Shown here piece by piece: positions 60,004 to 64,000 of a stretch of 64,000 bases of DNA. Position 1 is the stretch's first letter. Every line of letters starts with the position of its first letter. Source of the stretch: Nocardia flavorosea NBRC 108225 (GTDB lineage: Bacteria; Actinomycetota; Actinomycetes; Mycobacteriales; Mycobacteriaceae); contig NZ_BDCG01000018.1 of assembly GCF_001613385.1 (NCBI RefSeq), forward strand, positions 124,001-188,000, given 5' to 3'. The notes under the pieces were generated by a model. That model saw nothing but the letters and a program-made list of their open reading frames with translations. It did no database searches and had not been told where the DNA came from. Both the position numbers and the translations under genes were made by a program.

Positions 60004-60729
60004 CTACAGCACCTGATCGAGGAAGCGGCGCAGCCGGGGGGTTTCGGCATCGTCGAAGAGAGCTTCGGGCCGGCCGGATTCCACGACCTGGCCGGCGTCC
60101 ATGAACACCACATGGTCGGAAACGCTGCGCGCGAAACCCATTTCGTGGGTCACGACGATCATCGACATCCCGCCCGCGGCCAGATCCGCCATCACCGCGA
60201 GGATGCCCTTGACCAGTTCCGGGTCCAGGGCGGAGGTGGCCTCGTCGAAGAACATGATGTCGGGTTTCATGGCCAGCGCCCGCGCGATCGCCACCCGTTG
60301 TTGCTGGCCGCCGGAGAGGTTGGCGGGCCGGGAATCGGCTTTACCGGCCAGCCCCACCACCTCGAGCTGTTCCATGGCCAGTGCGCGCGATTTCTCCTTG
60401 GTCAGCCCGCGTAGTTTGCGCGGGCCCAGCGCGATATTGTCGGCGACCGTCCGGTGCGGGAACAGGTTGAACTGCTGGAACACCATCCCGATGCGCTGGC
60501 GGAGGCGGTCGGGATGCTCGGCCAGTACGGATTTGCCGTCGAGCAGGATATCGCCGGAATCCGGTTCGTAGAGCCGGTTGAGGACCCGCAGCAGGGTGGA
60601 TTTACCCGATCCGGAGGGCCCGATCACGGTGGTCGTCCGGCCCGCCTCCACGTGGATGTCCACGCCGCGCAGGATCTGGTTGTTACCCAGCCGCAGATGC
60701 AATCCGGTACCGGTCAGTGCGGAACTCAT
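60004..60729 (-). CDS. Polar amino-acid ABC transporter, ATP-binding protein (GlnQ-like)
   Basis: 241 residues. Walker A G-P-S-G-S-G-K-S-T at 37-45, signature L-S-G-G-Q-Q-Q-R near 139-146, Walker B with F-F-D-E-A-T-S-A-L-D-P-E. The polar amino-acid subfamily is indicated by the overall sequence and the partner permease. It begins 3 nt after the fused permease gene, with which it forms an operon. It probably energises import of glutamine, glutamate or a related amino acid. Confidence 0.94.
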   Translation of the reverse strand: MSSALTGTGLHLRLGNNQILRGVDIHVEAGRTTTVIGPSGSGKSTLLRVLNRLYEPDSGDILLDGKSVLAEHPDRLRQRIGMVFQQFNLFPHRTVADNIALGPRKLRGLTKEKSRALAMEQLEVVGLAGKADSRPANLSGGQQQRVAIARALAMKPDIMFFDEATSALDPELVKGILAVMADLAAGGMSMIVVTHEMGFARSVSDHVVFMDAGQVVESGRPEALFDDAETPRLRRFLDQVL

Positions 60730-60732
60730 CGC

Positions 60733-62517
60733 CTATCCTCGCCCTTCCGTGATGGTCTGCTGTTCGACCGGGTCGATCGGCTGGTCGGGGCGCCCGGTGC
60801 GCATCCGGTGGTCGATGTAATTCACCAGATGGGTCAGCGGAATGGTCAGCAGCAGGTAGACGAGACCGGCCGCGACCAGCGGGGACAGGTTCCCGGTCTG
60901 CGCGTTCAGGTCGCGGCCGACCGCGAACAGTTCGCGCTGGGTCGCCAGCAGGCCCAGGAAGTAGATCAGTGAGGAATCCTTGATCAAGGCGATGAACTGG
61001 TTCATCAGGGCGGGCAGCACCCGGCGCACACCCTGCGGGATCACCACCAGCGTCATTGCCTGCCGGTAACCGAAGCCGATCGCGCGGGCCGCCTCCAGCT
61101 GGCCGGGCTCCACCGACTGGATGCCGGATCGGAAGATCTCACCGATATAGGCCGAGGCGAGCAGGGCCAGCGCCACCGCGCCCAGCCAGTAGGGGTTGTT
61201 ACCGGTGATCCCGCTGGCGACCGGTCCGATACCGAGCCCGATGATCAAGATGATCACCACCGCGGGCAGCCCGCGGAAGATATCGGTGTAGATCCGGGCC
61301 GGCCAGCGCAGCCAGCGGGTGCGGGCGATCCCCGCGACCGCCAGCAGCATGCCGATGACGGTGCCCAGGATCCCGGAGACGACCGCGAGGATCAGGGTGT
61401 TGGGCAGCCCGGTCTTGAACAGCTCCGGGAACGCCTGCTTGTACAGCGACCAGTCGAAGAAGGTGTCGCGCAACTGTTCCAGCGTCGATTTCGGGGCCTG
61501 TTCGGAGCGTTGCTGCGGTTCGCGTTCGGCGGCGAGCGCCGCGAAATCCGGAAGATCCGGAGCGGGCGCGGCCTTGGACCCCGGTTTCCATCCGGGTGGC
61601 GGTTCCCGGGGCACCCAGTCGCTGTACAGGCGAGCGTAGGTTCCGTCGGCGATCACCGCGTCCAGGCCGGCGTTGAGGGCGTCGATCAGCGGCTGGTTGT
61701 TCTTCGCGACCGCCCACGCCGCGAAATTGTCCAGGCTGAACGAATTCTCCACCACCGAGGTGGCATCACCCGGTGCGATCGCGCCGTCGGCCTGCGCGGA
61801 CGGGGCGATCCAGGCGTCCACCTGGCCGGTTTTCACATTCGCGTAGGCGGTGTTGTAGTCGGGGAATTCGACCGGGTCCAGGCCGAGCTCGTTCACCACG
61901 TACTCGTCCTGAACGGTGCCCTGCACCACCGCGACCCGCGACCCCGGGCCCAGATCGCCGAATCCGCCGACCGGACTTCCGTCCTTCACCACCAGCGAGT
62001 GGTAGCCGAAGTCGTAGCCGTTGGTGAAACCGACCTGCTCGCGCCGCGCATCGGTGGTGGTGATGTTGGACGACCCGGCATCGAAACGTTTACCGGCGAC
62101 CTGGGCCAGCAGACCGGCGAACTCGGTTCCGGAGAACTTCACCTGCAACCCGAGTTTCGCCGCCACCGCACGCAGCAGCTCGTTGTCGAAACCGGTGAAC
62201 GAACCGGCGGAGTTCACGCAGATACTCGGCGGCGCGTCCGAGAGTGTGCCGACGCTCAGCACCCCGGGCTCGATCAGGCCCAGCCGGGAGATGTCCACCG
62301 ATTCGACGGGCATGGTGGACGGGGTGGTGAACCGGTCCTCGGATCCGCCGGCGGGCGCGCTCAGTTTCTCCGGTGCCGCCGACGCCGCCTCGGGGCCGGG
62401 TGGGGCGCACAGATCACGGGCGGCGGTTTCACCGCCGTTGCCGCTACCGCAGGCCGTCGCGAGCAGCGCGACGGCGAGCAGTAGCGCCGCGAACAGCGCA
62501 CGGGACAGTCTGGCCAT
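60733..62517 (-). CDS. Fused substrate-binding protein and permease of an amino-acid ABC transporter (GlnP-like)
   Basis: 594 residues from the ATG at 62517. The open frame is far longer upstream but without conservation. A lipoprotein-type signal ends in L-A-T-A-C (Cys23). A periplasmic-type binding domain (about 65-325) carries the family block F-T-G-F-D-N-E-L-L-R-A-V-A. A linker rich in Pro and Glu follows, then a HisM/GlnP permease domain (about 350-575, L-I-L-A-V-V-S-G-I-L-G-T-V-I-G, E-A-A-R-A-I-G-F-G). Such single-chain proteins are known in Gram-positives (GlnP). The retained lipobox at the start of a membrane protein is worth noting. Confidence 0.92.
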   Translation of the reverse strand: MARLSRALFAALLLAVALLATACGSGNGGETAARDLCAPPGPEAASAAPEKLSAPAGGSEDRFTTPSTMPVESVDISRLGLIEPGVLSVGTLSDAPPSICVNSAGSFTGFDNELLRAVAAKLGLQVKFSGTEFAGLLAQVAGKRFDAGSSNITTTDARREQVGFTNGYDFGYHSLVVKDGSPVGGFGDLGPGSRVAVVQGTVQDEYVVNELGLDPVEFPDYNTAYANVKTGQVDAWIAPSAQADGAIAPGDATSVVENSFSLDNFAAWAVAKNNQPLIDALNAGLDAVIADGTYARLYSDWVPREPPPGWKPGSKAAPAPDLPDFAALAAEREPQQRSEQAPKSTLEQLRDTFFDWSLYKQAFPELFKTGLPNTLILAVVSGILGTVIGMLLAVAGIARTRWLRWPARIYTDIFRGLPAVVIILIIGLGIGPVASGITGNNPYWLGAVALALLASAYIGEIFRSGIQSVEPGQLEAARAIGFGYRQAMTLVVIPQGVRRVLPALMNQFIALIKDSSLIYFLGLLATQRELFAVGRDLNAQTGNLSPLVAAGLVYLLLTIPLTHLVNYIDHRMRTGRPDQPIDPVEQQTITEGRG

Positions 62518-63260
62518 GATCGACAACCCTAAACCCCGGTCTACCCGGGATCGGACACCCCTGGTCGGATGTCCACGGCCGTGCCGTGATGCTCCGTAGC
62601 CGGATGAGCAGGCATTTCCGGGCGTCGCCGGTGAAATCGGCTCAGCCCGAGCCGAATCGCAGCCGACCGGCGTTACCGCCCGTCGCGGACTCCCACCCGC
62701 TGACCGCAGGATTGGCTCGTCCAGCCGCCGGATCGGCTCGCCCGGGACTCGCGCCGGGCCGCCACCGTGGACAGCCACGGGGCAAGCCAGGGCGAGTTGG
62801 CCGCCGACGCGCCGCCGTCGGCCCCGAGACATCGCCGTGCAACTGGGAGCCGTTGCAGGTACAAGGGGGCAGTACCTCCTGGTCTCGATCGGTTCAGGGC
62901 TGCATCCAGCGGCGGTCGTGGCCCGGACCCTGAGCGGTACGTGGTGCCGGTCCAACGCAGCGTGGCGTGCACTCCGTCTCCCGGCGGTAAAGGTATCCAG
63001 TGAATGCGCGATCTGCGCGACCGTGTGAGCCGAAGGGACGACTCCGCGGGAGCGGGTGCAGGCGCTGCGAGGAATGCGCGTCAGGATGGCACCGGCCGCG
63101 TTCCGGGCTTCATGGATGTACTCCCGCCGACTCGGGGCCGGGCAGCGGGGAGGTTCCGCGGTGCCGGTCCGGTCGTTAGGGTTGGTGCGGCAGGGCGGAG
63201 GCCGGTACCGGGCCGTAAGCGGCGCGGTGGCAGCAGGATCGATCGGTACGGGGAAGCTCC
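62518..63260. other. 743-bp gene-poor region upstream of the ABC operon
   Basis: Divergent gap. All open frames are Arg/Gly/Pro-rich without family resemblance, and I see no RNA gene or strong inverted repeat. Promoters for the two flanking genes must lie here but I cannot point to them. Confidence 0.5.
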
Positions 63261-63812
63261 ATGAGGATTTCGGCCGGTACGCCCGGATGGTATGACGCGT
63301 GTACGCGGGATGAGCGCGCCGATACGGTCGTCCTGGCGGCGTCGCGGTGGCGCTGGTCGGTGGTGTGGTCGGGTGTGGCGGCCGTGGGGGTGGTGCTCGC
63401 CGTCTGCGGGCTGGTGAGCGGTGTCCTGCCCGTGGCATGGCCGGTGACCGCTGTGCCGCGGGCGGCGCTCGGGGTGGCGCTGGCGGCGCTGCTGATCGAT
63501 CTGGCCGTACTCGTACCGAACTGTGTGGCCTGGTTGCGGGTGGAACAGGTGTTCTCGGGCCGGGCGCCGGACGAGGTGGTGCGGCCGTTCCGGTGGATGC
63601 GCTGGGTACCGACTTCTCTGGTGTCGCTGTTCGGCACCGTCGCCATGCTCATCGCGGGTGTTCATCCGCTCGCCGTCCTGGGGGAGCACGGTCTCGGTGG
63701 GTTGTCGTTTCTCGACTGGCTGACCGCGGTGGTGGCGGTGCTGTGTGTGCTGTGCGGTCTGTCGACCATGTGGTTGAAGGTGATCCTGCGGCCGGTTCGT
63801 ACCGGCCCGTGA
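63261..63812 (+). CDS. Four-helix membrane protein, function unknown
   Basis: 183 residues from the ATG at 63261 with GGGGAAG upstream. Four hydrophobic helices are predictable by eye (about 34-56, 69-91, 117-134 and 150-172), and the protein ends in a short basic tail. I do not recognise a characterised family. It is convergent with the partial GNAT gene (stops 12 bp apart). Confidence 0.65.
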   Translation: MRISAGTPGWYDACTRDERADTVVLAASRWRWSVVWSGVAAVGVVLAVCGLVSGVLPVAWPVTAVPRAALGVALAALLIDLAVLVPNCVAWLRVEQVFSGRAPDEVVRPFRWMRWVPTSLVSLFGTVAMLIAGVHPLAVLGEHGLGGLSFLDWLTAVVAVLCVLCGLSTMWLKVILRPVRTGP

Positions 63813-63824
63813 ACCGCCCCGTCC

Positions 63825-64000
63825 TCAGTTGAGCGGGCTGCGGCGTTCCAGTAGCACCGCATCGCGCCAGCGCCCTTCGGAGCGGCCGATCCGCTCCCGG
63901 ATTCCGACGGTGCGGAAACCTGCCGCGTGATGGACCGAGATACCGGTCCGGTCCTCGGGGTACAGGGTGGTCTGCAGCGTGCGCAGCCCCGCCTCTTCGG
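63825..64000 (-). CDS. GNAT family N-acetyltransferase, C-terminal fragment cut by window edge
   Basis: The stop is at 63825-63827, and about 58 codons are visible leftward-reading from the edge. The C-terminal part of the phosphinothricin/MddA-type acetyltransferases is recognisable: T-L-Y-P-E-D followed by S-V-H-H-A-A-G-F-R-T-V-G and W-R-D-A-V-L-L-E-R. The acetyl-CoA-binding motif would be outside the window, so activity and substrate cannot be judged. Confidence 0.75.
   Translation of the reverse strand, partial: EEAGLRTLQTTLYPEDRTGISVHHAAGFRTVGIRERIGRSEGRWRDAVLLERRSPLN

Noticed and set aside
63004..63264. 86-codon frame overlapping the start of the four-helix protein
   Set aside because: Low-complexity Arg/Gly content; the overlap is explained by the ATGA of the downstream start.
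1..64000. Mobile elements, prophage, CRISPR arrays, tRNA and rRNA genes
   Set aside because: No transposase or integrase frame, no regularly spaced repeats, and no cloverleaf or rRNA sequence recognised by reading. Short tRNAs could be missed without a search (tRNAscan-SE would settle this).

Overview
The window is about 70% G+C chromosomal DNA from a mycolic-acid actinomycete (order Mycobacteriales). Nocardia or a close relative is the best guess. The basis is a complete actinobacterial division and cell-wall (dcw) cluster with Wag31, SepF and FtsW; an EmbA/B/C-type arabinosyltransferase; an MTB12-like lipoprotein; DnaE1; a translational ileS T-box leader; frequent GTG and TTG starts; and many starts preceded by a TANNNT box 7-8 nt upstream (leaderless mRNAs). 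I see no transposase, phage gene, CRISPR array, tRNA or rRNA. This is core chromosome with a few decayed or gene-empty patches.

Region 1 (1-4262): a minus-strand operon (GNAT acetyltransferase, CrtI/PYROXD2-like oxidoreductase, start of a carotenoid biosynthesis protein), then plus-strand HEPN-SAV_6107 and DUF3040 genes that end at a 25-bp perfect-stem terminator. Region 2 (4263-26017): the dcw cluster mraZ-rsmH-ftsL-pbpB-murE-murF-mraY-murD-ftsW-murG-murC-ftsQ-ftsZ-pgeF-yggS-sepF-yggT-wag31 and a small membrane protein. Three repeats upstream of mraZ look like MraZ operators. Most genes overlap by ATGA/GTGA/TTGA, so translation is coupled. Short ORFs or remnants fill the gaps before ftsL, murF, yggS and sepF. 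Region 3 (26018-35515): T-box-controlled ileS, an anchored extracytoplasmic protein, a CRP/GlxR site and structured leader in front of a secreted NlpC/P60 hydrolase, galU, dinB and an MTB12-like lipoprotein. Region 4 (35516-46991): a lone emb-type arabinosyltransferase, a CtpE-like P-type ATPase, a truncated GNAT, a PhzF-like enzyme, the minus-strand operon lspA-rluD-membrane protein, a lipoprotein and a VOC protein.

Region 5 (47090-54079) is the most system-like part. A LytTR response regulator and a LytS-type histidine kinase bracket two sodium/solute symporters, a DUF485 protein and a small membrane protein. The DUF485-actP promoter carries three TCACC repeats at 10-11 bp phasing next to a CRP-like site. 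This suggests a short-chain carboxylate sensing and uptake module under combined two-component and cAMP control. Region 6 (54400-64000): a small secreted protein, dnaE1, a methyltransferase, a DUF4236 protein, a polar amino-acid ABC transporter whose substrate-binding protein and permease are fused, a four-helix membrane protein and the end of another GNAT gene.

From memory, the ileS-dinB-(lspA-rluD)-dnaE1 order resembles M. tuberculosis Rv1536-Rv1547 and the dcw block resembles Rv2145c-Rv2166c; here the two are joined. All family assignments rest on reading translated sequences and motifs. No database search was run.
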